Shown: positions 1-8,393 of the stretch, piece after piece
Position numbering within the stretch: the stretch's first letter is position 1
Layout: each line of letters opens with the position of its first letter
Assembly: GCA_965198415.1 (NCBI GenBank)
Contig: CBDAPN010000032.1
Location: 1,364,001-1,428,000 of the forward strand
DNA length: 64,000 nt
DNA from: Endozoicomonas sp965198415
GTDB taxonomy: Bacteria; Pseudomonadota; Gammaproteobacteria; Pseudomonadales; Endozoicomonadaceae
Direction: 5' to 3'
The notes under the pieces: model-generated
What the model was told of the DNA's origin: nothing
The model's database searches: none
The model's input: the letters and a program-made list of their open reading frames with translations, nothing else
Made by a program: the position numbers and the translations under genes

Positions 1-2
1 GG

Positions 3-188
3 CAATTCTCGGCAGACAACCTGCTGCTGACGCTTATATTGATACCATTTTGTCCTCTGAGTGTATTGATAGGTATTAAGCTATTGCATATTTTGCCACA
101 AAAAATATTTTATCAAGTGCTGTACGTTAGCCTGTTACTTACCGGCTTGAAGCTGATTTTTGATGCCACTTTTGGGGCGACGGCCTGA
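3..188 (+). CDS. TauE/SafE family membrane permease, C-terminal fragment
   Basis: The window opens inside a gene read in the third forward frame and ending at TGA 186-188. The visible 61 residues are very hydrophobic, with the end pattern typical of TauE/SafE (TSUP) sulfite or organosulfonate exporters: LLLTLILIPFCPLSVLIG, then KLLHILPQKIFYQVLYV, then LLLTGLKLIFD. That is two membrane segments joined by the HxLPQxxFY loop. The 5' part lies outside the window, so the substrate cannot be judged. The last residues (ATFGATA) do not look like the family end and lie where the tnpB remnant on the other strand begins, so the tail may have been altered by that insertion. Assignment is from motif memory only. 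Confidence 0.6.
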   Translation, partial: QFSADNLLLTLILIPFCPLSVLIGIKLLHILPQKIFYQVLYVSLLLTGLKLIFDATFGATA

Positions 189-454
189 CTGGGTATTTCA
201 TAAACACGCTCCCTCGCAAAGAGCGTAAACGCTAATACTGCTTGCCCAGCAGCTTTAATATTTAACGCAGCATTGATATCTCGATCGTGTCTGGTATCAC
301 ATTCAGGACACTCCCAGCTACGTTCAGAAAGGTCGAGCCTTTCCAGTGTGTGGCCACAACAGGAGCAGCGCTTGCTGGACGGATACCATTTGGCGATATT
401 AACGACAGTTCGACCATACCAAGCGGCTTTATATTCAAATGTTAGTTTCCAGTT
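113..454 (-). pseudogene. tnpB: tnpB (IS200/IS605 family) C-terminal remnant
   Basis: Reading the minus strand gives the typical TnpB C-terminus: EYKAAWYGRTVV, a four-cysteine zinc finger (CSCC...CPEC) and the RuvC-III motif DRDINAALN, followed by the usual KAAGQAVLA tail. TnpB is the RNA-guided nuclease carried by IS200/IS605 elements. An in-frame stop at 455-457 lies only a few codons before the first conserved residue, so the whole N-terminus and the first two RuvC motifs are missing. The frame stays open to TGA at 113-115, but its last part is antisense to the TauE-like gene and is probably not original tnpB; true tnpB sequence likely ends near 175-190. No tnpA is present. This is a dead fragment. 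Confidence 0.75.
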
Positions 455-468
455 TTACTTGACCAGAA

Positions 469-554
469 CAGCCCCTGAAACGCTGAAAACGCCTCCGCAA
501 GCGCCACACCAACGCTTGTTTCACAGCCTATATCAACAAGTCAGCCCCTGAAAC
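469..554. repeat. 13-bp direct repeat pair
   Basis: CAGCCCCTGAAAC occurs at 469-481 and again at 542-554, with 60 bp between the copies. It sits just outside the truncated end of the tnpB remnant. It may be a deletion or insertion scar, but the origin is not shown by the sequence. Confidence 0.5.
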
Positions 555-601
555 TACATAGAGGCTAAATCGCACTTTGGGGTGCGCACCGGTAAGCTTT
601 T

Positions 602-1378
602 TCAAGGTTGGTTAACCAAACGACCACGCTGCACCGCAGGCCGAGCATCTATTGTTGCTGCCCAGTGCTGAACGTGTTGGTAACTTTCAACATCCAAAAA
701 TTCAGCGGCGTCGTAGAGCCGCCCGAGAACCAGATTACCAAACCATGGCCAGATGGCCATATCAGCAATGCTGTATTGTGCTGAAGCGACATAGGCGTGT
801 TTGCTCAGCTGTTTGTCGAGTACATCGAGCAAACGCTTGGTTTCCATGGCATAACGGTTGATAGGGTATTCGTATTTCTCCGGCGCATAGCTGTAAAAAT
901 GACCAAAACCACCCCCCACAAACGGTGCCGAACCGTGTAGCCAGAATAGCCAGTTCATAACCGGTACCTGATGCTCAAGCGCTGAGGGTAAAAAGTGACC
1001 AAACTTTCGCGCGAGGTAGACCAAAATGGAGCCAGACTCAAACACCTTAACCGGCTGTTCACCAGAGTAGTCAACCATCGCTGGAATTTTCGAGTTTGGG
1101 TTGATATCAACAAATCCGGATGAAAACTGCTCCCCATCACCTATTTTTATAAGGTGGGCGTCGTATGCCGCCTCGGTTACACCCGCTTCGAGCAACTCTT
1201 CGAGCATAATGGTTACCTTCTGCCCGTTAGGAGTACCCAATGAGTAAAGCTGCAAAGGATGTGTACCTAATGGCAGGGTTTTTCCGTGAGTTGCTCCGGA
1301 GACAGGCCGGTTGATAGTCGCCCATTGTCCGCCACTGTTGGTGTCGGTCCATTTTTTGGGTGGGGTGTATTGTGTCAT
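602..1378 (-). CDS. yghU: YghU-like glutathione-dependent disulfide-bond oxidoreductase
   Basis: This is a Nu-class glutathione S-transferase-like protein that reduces disulfides with two bound glutathiones. The protein (258 aa) carries the family sequence almost throughout: INRPVSGATHGKTLP near the N-terminus, HPLQLYSLGTPNGQKVTIML at the thioredoxin-fold start, NPNSKIPAM with the cis-proline, VFESGSILVYLA, and MNWLFWLHGSAPFVGGGFGH in the helical domain. It lacks the ~30-residue tail of E. coli YghU. I chose the ATG at 1378 because an AGGTGA ribosome site lies 5-6 bases before it; an in-frame GTG three codons earlier would place the site too close. It diverges from the nucleoside transporter gene. 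Likely soluble and monocistronic. Confidence 0.9.
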   Translation of the reverse strand: MTQYTPPKKWTDTNSGGQWATINRPVSGATHGKTLPLGTHPLQLYSLGTPNGQKVTIMLEELLEAGVTEAAYDAHLIKIGDGEQFSSGFVDINPNSKIPAMVDYSGEQPVKVFESGSILVYLARKFGHFLPSALEHQVPVMNWLFWLHGSAPFVGGGFGHFYSYAPEKYEYPINRYAMETKRLLDVLDKQLSKHAYVASAQYSIADMAIWPWFGNLVLGRLYDAAEFLDVESYQHVQHWAATIDARPAVQRGRLVNQP

Positions 1379-1601
1379 GAGTATCACCTGTTTTTACTGA
1401 GTTCGGTTGCCTGTATTTTAAGCCTATTTCGGATCGCCTTTCGATGATCACACCACCACCCTACTAAAACCAATGTTTTTCGTCGTCTATATTTAAATAC
1501 CTGAACCAATCAATAGATAATTCGCCTCAAAAACATGTGGTTTATTGGTGCATGTTTTTCAACCACCTGAAATCTCAATCATTACTTCGGACCGATCCAT
1601 C

Positions 1602-2867
1602 ATGACTTTTTTGGGGATAGCTGGAGCAAGCACCTTATTGTTAATAGGTTTCATACTTTCTAACAACAGAAGCGCAATTAAATTAAGAACGGTTGGTGGT
1701 GCATTGCTTCTGCAAATTTCTATTGGTGCGTTTGTACTTTATATTCCTGCCGGCCGGGGTGCCCTGCAATGGCTGACTGGAGGAGTAGAGGCTGTTTTAC
1801 AAAGCGGACAGGCAGGTATTAACTTTTTGTTTGGCAATCTGGTGAATTTTTCCATAGAGGGTATCGGTTTTGTTTTTGCTCTGCGGTCACTACCCTTGGT
1901 TATTTTCTTCTCGGGGCTGATTGCGGTTCTTTACTATTTGGGGGTAATGCAGCTGTTTATCCGGGTTATTGGTGGTGCTATGTCGAAGCTACTGAGAACT
2001 TCTAAGGCCGAGTCGATGTCTGCGGTTTCCAATATTTTTGTCGGCCAGAACGAAGCCCCGCTGGTTGTTAAACCCATTATGCCAAAGATGACTGATTCCG
2101 AATTCTTTACGGTTATGTGCGGTGGTATGGCGTCGGTCTCAGGTACTATTTTAAGCACCTACGCAGCCTTGGGGGTCAATATAGAGTATTTGCTGGCAGC
2201 CTCTTTTATGGCAGCACCGGGAGGGGTTCTATTTGCTAAATTACTTTTTCCTGAGACCCAAAAAGTTGAGTACGTTATTAACGCCAGTACAAATTTTGGT
2301 GATGAGCGTCCAATCAATTTACTGGCGGCGGCCGGTCAGGGTGCCAGTAGTGGCCTGCAACTGGCCGGTGCTATTGGTGCAATCCTGATTACTATGATTG
2401 GTTTGGTTGCCCTGGCAAACAGTATCCTTGGAGGCATTGGCGATCTTTTCAATGTTCAACTGTCTCTGGAGTTAATGCTTGGGTGGCTGTTATCTCCCAT
2501 TGCTTTTTTATTAGGCGTGCCTTGGTCAGAAGCAGATGTTGCCGGTGCGATGATTGGAAAAAAGGTCATCGTTAATGAATTTGTGGCGTATATTGATTTC
2601 TCGCAGTATCTGAAAGATCCACAGCAGGTGATAGCGGCCGGTTTGCCGGTTTTGAGTGAAAAAGCCAAAATTATTATCAGTTTTGCCCTGTGCGGTTTTG
2701 CCAACATTAGCTCTATGGGTATTTTGATTGGCGGCCTTGGCAGCTTGTGCCCGACAAGGGCGGATTTTATCGCCAGATACGGGCTGAAATCACTGATCGC
2801 GGCAACCTGCTCCAACCTGATGAGCGCAGCGATTGCCGGTATTTTTTTATCATTGGCTGAGAGTTAA
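1602..2867 (+). CDS. NupC-type concentrative nucleoside transporter (CNT family)
   Basis: An inner-membrane nucleoside:cation symporter of 421 aa. The N-terminus MTFLGIAGASTLLLIGFILS with the following RTVGGALLLQ is the CNT N-terminal domain. The core has NIFVGQNEAPLVVKP (substrate-site loop), MCGGMASVSGTILSTYAALG, and near the end NEFVAYIDFS and ALCGFANISSMGILIGGLG, all CNT hallmarks. A longer frame opens at TTG 1545, but the first 19 residues are polar and unlike the family, so ATG 1602 is preferred although its ribosome site is weak. It may supply nucleosides to the cytidine deaminase encoded at 35.5-36.4 kb. It converges on hemB with 13 bp between stops and no room for a dedicated terminator. 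Substrate preference cannot be read off. Confidence 0.9.
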   Translation: MTFLGIAGASTLLLIGFILSNNRSAIKLRTVGGALLLQISIGAFVLYIPAGRGALQWLTGGVEAVLQSGQAGINFLFGNLVNFSIEGIGFVFALRSLPLVIFFSGLIAVLYYLGVMQLFIRVIGGAMSKLLRTSKAESMSAVSNIFVGQNEAPLVVKPIMPKMTDSEFFTVMCGGMASVSGTILSTYAALGVNIEYLLAASFMAAPGGVLFAKLLFPETQKVEYVINASTNFGDERPINLLAAAGQGASSGLQLAGAIGAILITMIGLVALANSILGGIGDLFNVQLSLELMLGWLLSPIAFLLGVPWSEADVAGAMIGKKVIVNEFVAYIDFSQYLKDPQQVIAAGLPVLSEKAKIIISFALCGFANISSMGILIGGLGSLCPTRADFIARYGLKSLIAATCSNLMSAAIAGIFLSLAES

Positions 2868-2880
2868 CTTTTGAATGCAC

Positions 2881-3882
2881 CTAAGCGTTATTCAGTAGCC
2901 GTGCGGCGTCTTTGGCAAAATAGGTCAAAATGCCATCGGCGCCTGCCCGGCGAAAGCACATCAATGACTCCATCATGACTGCATCGCCGTCGAGCCAACC
3001 ATTGGCAGCCGCTGCTTTGTGCATGGCGTACTCACCACTGACCTGATAGGCAAATACCGGCACTTTAAATTCGTCTTTAACCCGGCGCACTATATCCAGA
3101 TATGGCATGCCGGGTTTCACCATCACCATGTCGGCGCCTTCGGCCAGGTCAGTGGCTACTTCGTGCAGGGCTTCATCGCTGTTGGCGTAGTCCATCTGAA
3201 AGCTAAATTTATTGCTTTTGCCGAGGCTGGCTGCCGAATCAACGGCATCCCGAAACGGTCCGTAGTAGCTGGAGGCGTATTTGGCGGAATAGGACAAAAT
3301 GCGGGTATTGATGTGGTTTTTTTCTTCTAGCTGTTGGCGAATAGCGCCTATGCGCCCGTCCATCATATCCGAGGGGGCAACGATGTCGGCACCGGCCTCG
3401 GCGTGGGAGAGCGCCTGTCGAACCAGCACGTCAACGGTTTCATCGTTAAGGACATAACCTTCTTCGTTGGTCAGGCCATCAAGACCGTGGGAGGTGAACG
3501 GGTCCAGAGCTACATCAGTAATGACGCCCAACTGTGGGAACTGGCTTTTCAGGGCACGAACCGCGCGTTGCGTCAGTCCTTCGGGGTTCCAGGCTTCTTC
3601 TGCCTGAGCCGATTTTTTCTCTGCGGGTGTGACCGGAAAAAGCGCAATGGCCAAAATACCCAGCGCCACCAGTTCCGCCGCTTCTTCCAGTAGTAGGTCA
3701 ATGCTCAGGCGCTCTATGCCGGGCATCGAATCAACCGCCTGGCGTTGCTGCTGACCTTCAACAATAAACAGTGGATAAATCAGGTTATCCACCGACAACC
3801 GGCTCTCACGCATCAGGCGACGGGAAAATTCGTTGTATCGCATTCGCCGTGGACGGGCAGCAGGAAAAGGGCGCAGGATCAT
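2881..3882 (-). CDS. hemB: Delta-aminolevulinic acid dehydratase (porphobilinogen synthase)
   Basis: Condenses two 5-aminolevulinate molecules to porphobilinogen in heme biosynthesis. 333 aa, full family length. Both Schiff-base lysine regions are visible: GKSNKFSFQMDYAN (centre) and MVKPGMPYLDIVRR. The metal loop reads DVALDPFTSHGLDG, without the cysteines of zinc enzymes (DVCLCEYTDHGHCG), so this is the magnesium-type enzyme known from Pseudomonas. The ATG at 3882 is preceded by AAGGAT, spaced about 8 bases, which supports the start. It is divergent from the TVP38/oxidoreductase gene across about 240 bp that must hold both promoters, though I see no clear consensus there. Confidence 0.97.
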   Translation of the reverse strand: MILRPFPAARPRRMRYNEFSRRLMRESRLSVDNLIYPLFIVEGQQQRQAVDSMPGIERLSIDLLLEEAAELVALGILAIALFPVTPAEKKSAQAEEAWNPEGLTQRAVRALKSQFPQLGVITDVALDPFTSHGLDGLTNEEGYVLNDETVDVLVRQALSHAEAGADIVAPSDMMDGRIGAIRQQLEEKNHINTRILSYSAKYASSYYGPFRDAVDSAASLGKSNKFSFQMDYANSDEALHEVATDLAEGADMVMVKPGMPYLDIVRRVKDEFKVPVFAYQVSGEYAMHKAAAANGWLDGDAVMMESLMCFRRAGADGILTYFAKDAARLLNNA

Positions 3883-4126
3883 ACAGGTTTATCCTTTTTA
3901 ACAGGCAGCGGGGAGAAGCGGTGAGTAGTTGAGCGCTTACCGGGAGGGTTTCCCACACAGTTTCTTTCGTTAAATGGAGGTTATTCGAGCACTCTAGCTG
4001 AGTCAAACTTGCTGTTGGTACGGTTAACAGTCTATTCTCGGTCAGTCTTCCAAGTTTATATATTAGTCATTTGCGGGCATTATACGGGAATTAACGTATG
4101 AATTGGCACAGCTTTTCAGGACGACT

Positions 4127-6265
4127 ATGAATAAGAAAAAATGGCTCCTATTAGTAGCCCTTATGGTAGTAGTGGGTACTTTTTACTTCTTTAATGGCCA
4201 GCAATACCTTACCCGGGACTTTTTCCACGGTCTCTATCGGGATGACCCGGTACTGACTGCAGTGACCTTTTTCATCGTTTATGTGGCAGTAACTGGCCTT
4301 TCTCTACCCGGCGCTGCGGTATTGACCGTGGTGGCCGGGGCGATTTTTGGCCTGCTGCCGGGGCTTATTTTGGTCTCCTTTGCCAGTACCCTAGGCGCTA
4401 CACTGGCTTTTTTATTTTCTCGAACGCTGTTACGGGATTGGGTCGAGAAAAAGTTTGCCAACTATCTGACCACCATTAACAGAGGCGTTAATAAAGATGG
4501 CGCCTTTTACCTCGCCACCTTGCGTTTGATTCCGGCCATTCCTTTTTTTGTTATTAATCTGGTCATGGGGCTGACGGCCATGCGGGTGTGGACTTTTAGC
4601 TGGGTCAGTCAGTTGGGCATGCTGCCCGGCACGGCGGTTTACGTCAACGCGGGCGCTCAGCTTGGTTTGGTGGATGAGCTTTCTCTGCAGGGCATTCTGA
4701 CACCGCCATTAATTTTGTCGTTTGTCTTGCTGGGTGTTTTTCCTTGGCTGGCGCGTTTGTTTATGGAGTTTTTAAGACGAGGGCGGTTGTATCAGCAATA
4801 TAAACGTCCAAAGAAGTTTGATAACAACCTGACCGTGATTGGCGCCGGTTCTGCCGGGCTGGTCAGTAGTTACATTGCTGCAGCCGTTAAGGCAAAAGTG
4901 TCGTTAATTGAAAAACACAAAATGGGAGGAGACTGCCTTAACACCGGCTGCGTTCCCAGTAAGGCTCTGATTCGCTCTGCCACTGTAGCGCACCAGCTGC
5001 AACGGGCTGATGAGTTTGGTATTGAGGGCGCCTGTGGGCAGGTCAACTTCACCAAAGTCATGGAGCGTGTGCAGAACGTAATTAGCAAAATTGAACCCCA
5101 TGACTCTGTTGAACGTTACACCGGCCTTGGCGTGAACTGCATCAGCGGCACGGCAACACTGCTCAGCCCGTGGGAGCTTGAGGTGGATGGCAAGCGTGTC
5201 ACATCGCGAAATATCATCATTGCCAGTGGCGGCAGGCCTTACGTTGCACAGCTGGCAGGCTTGGAAAAAATTGAGTATTACACCTCCGATACCATCTGGG
5301 AGTTGCGGCAAAAACCTGAGCGAATGCTGGTGATTGGCGGAGGCCCCATCGGCTGTGAATTGGCGCAAGCATTTAACCGCCTTGGCGTTCAGGTGACTCA
5401 GCTCGACCATGGCACTCGCCTGCTCCACCGGGAAGATGAAGACGCCTCGGCGCTGGTGCTAGAGCAGTTTCTTGCTGATGGCGTTGATGTAAGGTTGCAG
5501 CACGAAGCACGCGCCTTTCACAAAGTGACCGACAACGACACCGGAAAACAACGACAGTTTCTTGAAGCTGGCTTTAATGGACAGAAGGTCGAAATTGATT
5601 TCGATGTGGTGCTGTTTGCCACCGGGCGTAAGGCTAATACCGATAACATGGGTCTTGAAACACTGGGCATTGAACTGACCGATAAGGGAACCATTGAGGT
5701 TAATGATTACCTGCAAACCCGCTTCCCCAATATTTATGCCTGCGGTGACGTGGCCGGGCCTTATCAGTTTACACACGCAGCCGCACATCAGGCTTGGTAC
5801 TGTGCGGTCAATGCCTTATTTGGACGCTTTAAAAAGTTCAAGGTGGATTACTCGGTGATTCCCTGGTGCACATTTACCGACCCAGAGGTGGCCCGGGTTG
5901 GCCTCAACGAGCAAGAAGCCAAGGCGCAAGGCATTGCCTATGAAGTCACCCGCTACAACATAGATGATCTCGACCGTGCCATTGCTGACGAAGAAGCCCG
6001 GGGCTTCGTAAAAGTGCTTACCGTGCCCGGCAAAGATAAAATTCTTGGTGTTACCATCGTCGGCTACCATGCAGGTGAGCTGATCAGTGAATACATCAGC
6101 GCCATGAAACACGGACTTGGGCTCAATAAAATCTTGGGAACGATTCACATCTACCCAACGTTAAGTGAAGCCAACAAGTACGCCGCCGGTGAGTGGAAAA
6201 AGGCCCATGCCCCCAAAAGCCTGCTTAGCTGGGTCGAAAAATACCATGGCTGGATGCGAAATTGA
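4127..6265 (+). CDS. TVP38/TMEM64 (VTT) domain fused to FAD-dependent pyridine nucleotide-disulfide oxidoreductase
   Basis: A 712-aa two-part protein. Residues 1 to ~225 form a VTT/DedA-like membrane domain, with a first membrane segment near residue 5 and the family signature FASTLGATLAFLFSR and GAFYLATLRLIPAIPFFVINL. From residue ~230 a soluble disulfide reductase begins: FAD fold VIGAGSAGLVSS, redox pair GGDCLNTGCVPSK (Cys ~269 and ~274), NAD(P)H fold VIGGGPIGCELA, ATGRKANT and YACGDVAGP. Near the C-terminus IYPTLSEANKYAAGEW has Tyr where glutathione reductases have the catalytic His, as in mercuric reductase. The start is set by AGGACGACT before ATG 4127. Physiological electron acceptor unknown; a membrane quinone or a lipid-linked role is possible. 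Probably co-transcribed with the next gene (38-bp gap). Confidence 0.88.
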   Translation: MNKKKWLLLVALMVVVGTFYFFNGQQYLTRDFFHGLYRDDPVLTAVTFFIVYVAVTGLSLPGAAVLTVVAGAIFGLLPGLILVSFASTLGATLAFLFSRTLLRDWVEKKFANYLTTINRGVNKDGAFYLATLRLIPAIPFFVINLVMGLTAMRVWTFSWVSQLGMLPGTAVYVNAGAQLGLVDELSLQGILTPPLILSFVLLGVFPWLARLFMEFLRRGRLYQQYKRPKKFDNNLTVIGAGSAGLVSSYIAAAVKAKVSLIEKHKMGGDCLNTGCVPSKALIRSATVAHQLQRADEFGIEGACGQVNFTKVMERVQNVISKIEPHDSVERYTGLGVNCISGTATLLSPWELEVDGKRVTSRNIIIASGGRPYVAQLAGLEKIEYYTSDTIWELRQKPERMLVIGGGPIGCELAQAFNRLGVQVTQLDHGTRLLHREDEDASALVLEQFLADGVDVRLQHEARAFHKVTDNDTGKQRQFLEAGFNGQKVEIDFDVVLFATGRKANTDNMGLETLGIELTDKGTIEVNDYLQTRFPNIYACGDVAGPYQFTHAAAHQAWYCAVNALFGRFKKFKVDYSVIPWCTFTDPEVARVGLNEQEAKAQGIAYEVTRYNIDDLDRAIADEEARGFVKVLTVPGKDKILGVTIVGYHAGELISEYISAMKHGLGLNKILGTIHIYPTLSEANKYAAGEWKKAHAPKSLLSWVEKYHGWMRN

Positions 6266-6303
6266 CTACTATTAAAGGGTTATTATAAGCATAAGGAAGC
6301 TGA

Positions 6304-7011
6304 ATGAACGACTCGGAAACCCCCGATGGTGAGCCGTTACAAGAAACACCAGATACCTGCCTTAAGCAAGGCCCGGCCACCATTCACGACGAGAAACGAA
6401 TTCTCAAAGCGCTGAAAAAAATTTTAGACCAACGAAGTATTCGCTTGATTGATGCCTCGCATCATGGTCTTGAAAAGAGCAGTAAAAGTTTGCGCTTACG
6501 CATCAAAAACCTCCTTCCCCTCTCCATTTACAAAATGTTTTCCCACTTCAGACCTTGGCAGCAGCAAAAGCAATTAGGACGGATGATTGCCGTGGTGCAG
6601 CAAAAAAATCAGGTGGCTTGGCAGCGCCTTGGCGAAGCCAAAGCGGCCGGCCTTAAAGAGAAAGCATTGCAAAAATGTCTGCTCGCTTGCGAGCAATCCC
6701 AACTCTGGCTGGATCTGCTTGAAGGGCGCAGCGAATCAAATGTCACCATCGAACGCGCCCGCGTTGTGAACTGCCTGAGAAACTGCATCGCTGCCCGAGC
6801 GCCCGCTGAACTGCAAAAGGCCGATGACGCTTATACCCAAGCTGTGCATACCCTCAAACTGTCAATTATTCATGAAGACGAACTAAGGGTTGAACACTTA
6901 GCGCCCGCCACGCCCCTCACCGAAGAGTTGAAACAGTTTGAAAAGATGCAGATTGATGAGGCGGCAGCCCGAGAGGCTTACCACCGTTACGGAAAGCAAC
7001 TGGAGCTATGA
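6304..7011 (+). CDS. Hypothetical helical protein downstream of the TVP38 fusion
   Basis: 235 aa, not recognised. It has an acidic, proline-containing N-terminus (first ~25 residues), then basic and amphipathic stretches rich in Lys, Gln, Leu and Ala, which suggests long helices or coiled coil (for example QQQKQLGRMIAVVQQKNQVAW and EELKQFEKMQIDEAAAREAY). No signal peptide or membrane segment. AAGGAAGCTGA precedes ATG 6304, a good ribosome site. It follows the TVP38/oxidoreductase gene by 38 bp in the same direction, so it is probably in its operon. Its stop overlaps the stop region of the convergent AGMO-like gene by 6 bp. Function unknown. Confidence 0.7.
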   Translation: MNDSETPDGEPLQETPDTCLKQGPATIHDEKRILKALKKILDQRSIRLIDASHHGLEKSSKSLRLRIKNLLPLSIYKMFSHFRPWQQQKQLGRMIAVVQQKNQVAWQRLGEAKAAGLKEKALQKCLLACEQSQLWLDLLEGRSESNVTIERARVVNCLRNCIAARAPAELQKADDAYTQAVHTLKLSIIHEDELRVEHLAPATPLTEELKQFEKMQIDEAAAREAYHRYGKQLEL

Positions 7012-8247
7012 CTCGGTCATGTTGAGCGCCACGGGCTTTTTCCCGGTAACGCCACTGACCAGTAAAGCCAGCAGAGAAAGTACCGCCGTAATCGCAACAA
7101 ACGACCACGACCAGGCAGGTAACACACCTGCCCACAGGTTGTTAGAAGCGAATAAGGCCGCCCCGCAAAGCGCAAAACGACACCCTTCTATTACAGTATG
7201 AGCTGTGCTTTTTTCCTGCAGCCAGCCAATGCCAGTCAGATTAATGGCAAGTGCCGCCGTCCAAAAAACATTGAAACCGTAGGCCGTGTTATGGCTGATG
7301 GCCAAAAAGGCCAGCGTTGCCAGAACCAGTATTGAAAACTGCACCAGCACATAGATTTTTAACCACAAGCTGGTTGCAGGGTTGTAATTCTCATAACCAT
7401 GAATGTCAGGCATTTTCATCGGTGCTGCTACGTCGGCCGGACGGTAGCCTGTGCGTTTAAACCAGAGAGTCAGTTTGTCTTTCCAACTGGTAGTTTTGAT
7501 GGCATCTTGCAGCATATCAGCATAAAGATGCAGATTGGCCCACACAGGATTCCAGCTACGCAAGGGCTTTAAGGTTCCATAGCGAATAGGCTCGTACTGT
7601 TCGTCTTCTTCAATGAATGTGCCAAACAGACGATCCCAGACGATAAACACACCACCGTAGTTTTTATCCAAATATTTGCGGTTCTTAGCGTGGTGCACAC
7701 GATGATTGGAAGGCGTCACAAAGAAGTACTCAATCCAGCCCAGCTTGGGCACGTGACGGGTATGAACCCAGTACTGATAGAGCAGATTAAGCAAACTGAC
7801 CGCCAGAAAAATATGGGGCGGAATGCCCAGAACGGCCATTGGCACATAGAAAATCCAAGATAACAAAAATCCGGTGCTGGTCTGACGCAGAGCCGTGGTC
7901 AGGTTGTACTCTTCACTTTGGTGATGCACGGCATGAGCCGCCCATAAAATGTTGATTTCATGCCCTTTGCGGTGATTCCAGTAATAAAAGAAATCCTGCA
8001 ACACAAACCCAAGTACCCAAACCCACAGGGCGTTGCCGTCAAAGGAAAAAAGAGCCGCGTGATTGTAAATCAACGTATAGACACCGAGCTTGAAAATAAC
8101 GCCTGTGGTTACGTTCAGTAGCCCCGTACTTAAGCTGTTAATCGCATCGTTGATGCGATAGTAGTCTTTCTTGCGAATGACAGTGGCGATGATTTCAATG
8201 AAAATCAGCAAAATAAAGACGGGAATAGCGTAAACTATTGGATTCAT
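7006..8247 (-). CDS. Fatty acid hydroxylase/sterol desaturase superfamily, alkylglycerol monooxygenase-like
   Basis: A 413-aa integral membrane di-iron enzyme. The eight-histidine signature is complete: HRKGH (HxxxH), HAVHH (HxxHH) about 13 residues later, and HRVHH in PSNHRVHHAKN. Membrane segments flank the motifs, and further hydrophobic segments fill the last third. The arrangement QDFFYYWNHRKGHEINILW with a long C-terminal membrane extension resembles alkylglycerol monooxygenase (AGMO/TMEM195), which cleaves ether lipids, more than C-5 sterol desaturase; this finer assignment is inference. GAGG lies 7 bases before ATG 8247. It ends tail-to-tail, with a 6-bp overlap, against the hypothetical gene at 6304. 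Confidence 0.85.
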   Translation of the reverse strand: MNPIVYAIPVFILLIFIEIIATVIRKKDYYRINDAINSLSTGLLNVTTGVIFKLGVYTLIYNHAALFSFDGNALWVWVLGFVLQDFFYYWNHRKGHEINILWAAHAVHHQSEEYNLTTALRQTSTGFLLSWIFYVPMAVLGIPPHIFLAVSLLNLLYQYWVHTRHVPKLGWIEYFFVTPSNHRVHHAKNRKYLDKNYGGVFIVWDRLFGTFIEEDEQYEPIRYGTLKPLRSWNPVWANLHLYADMLQDAIKTTSWKDKLTLWFKRTGYRPADVAAPMKMPDIHGYENYNPATSLWLKIYVLVQFSILVLATLAFLAISHNTAYGFNVFWTAALAINLTGIGWLQEKSTAHTVIEGCRFALCGAALFASNNLWAGVLPAWSWSFVAITAVLSLLALLVSGVTGKKPVALNMTES

Positions 8248-8393
8248 AAATAAACCTCATTATTTTTGTTATCGATCCATGTTTTGGGGGTGAGTTTACC
8301 AGTAGAAAAACTACTATTCACTAACATTCATTAGAGTCTAATAATTATAGAAAACTTCAGTTGACTATATCTATCGAAAAATGAGGTGTGAAA

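Noticed and set aside
273..551. 92-codon plus-strand frame
   Set aside because: It is antisense to the tnpB zinc-finger remnant, which has clear conserved residues on the other strand.
4904..5428. 174-codon minus-strand frame in the oxidoreductase gene
   Set aside because: Complete overlap with conserved FAD-domain coding sequence; composition is that of a shadow frame.
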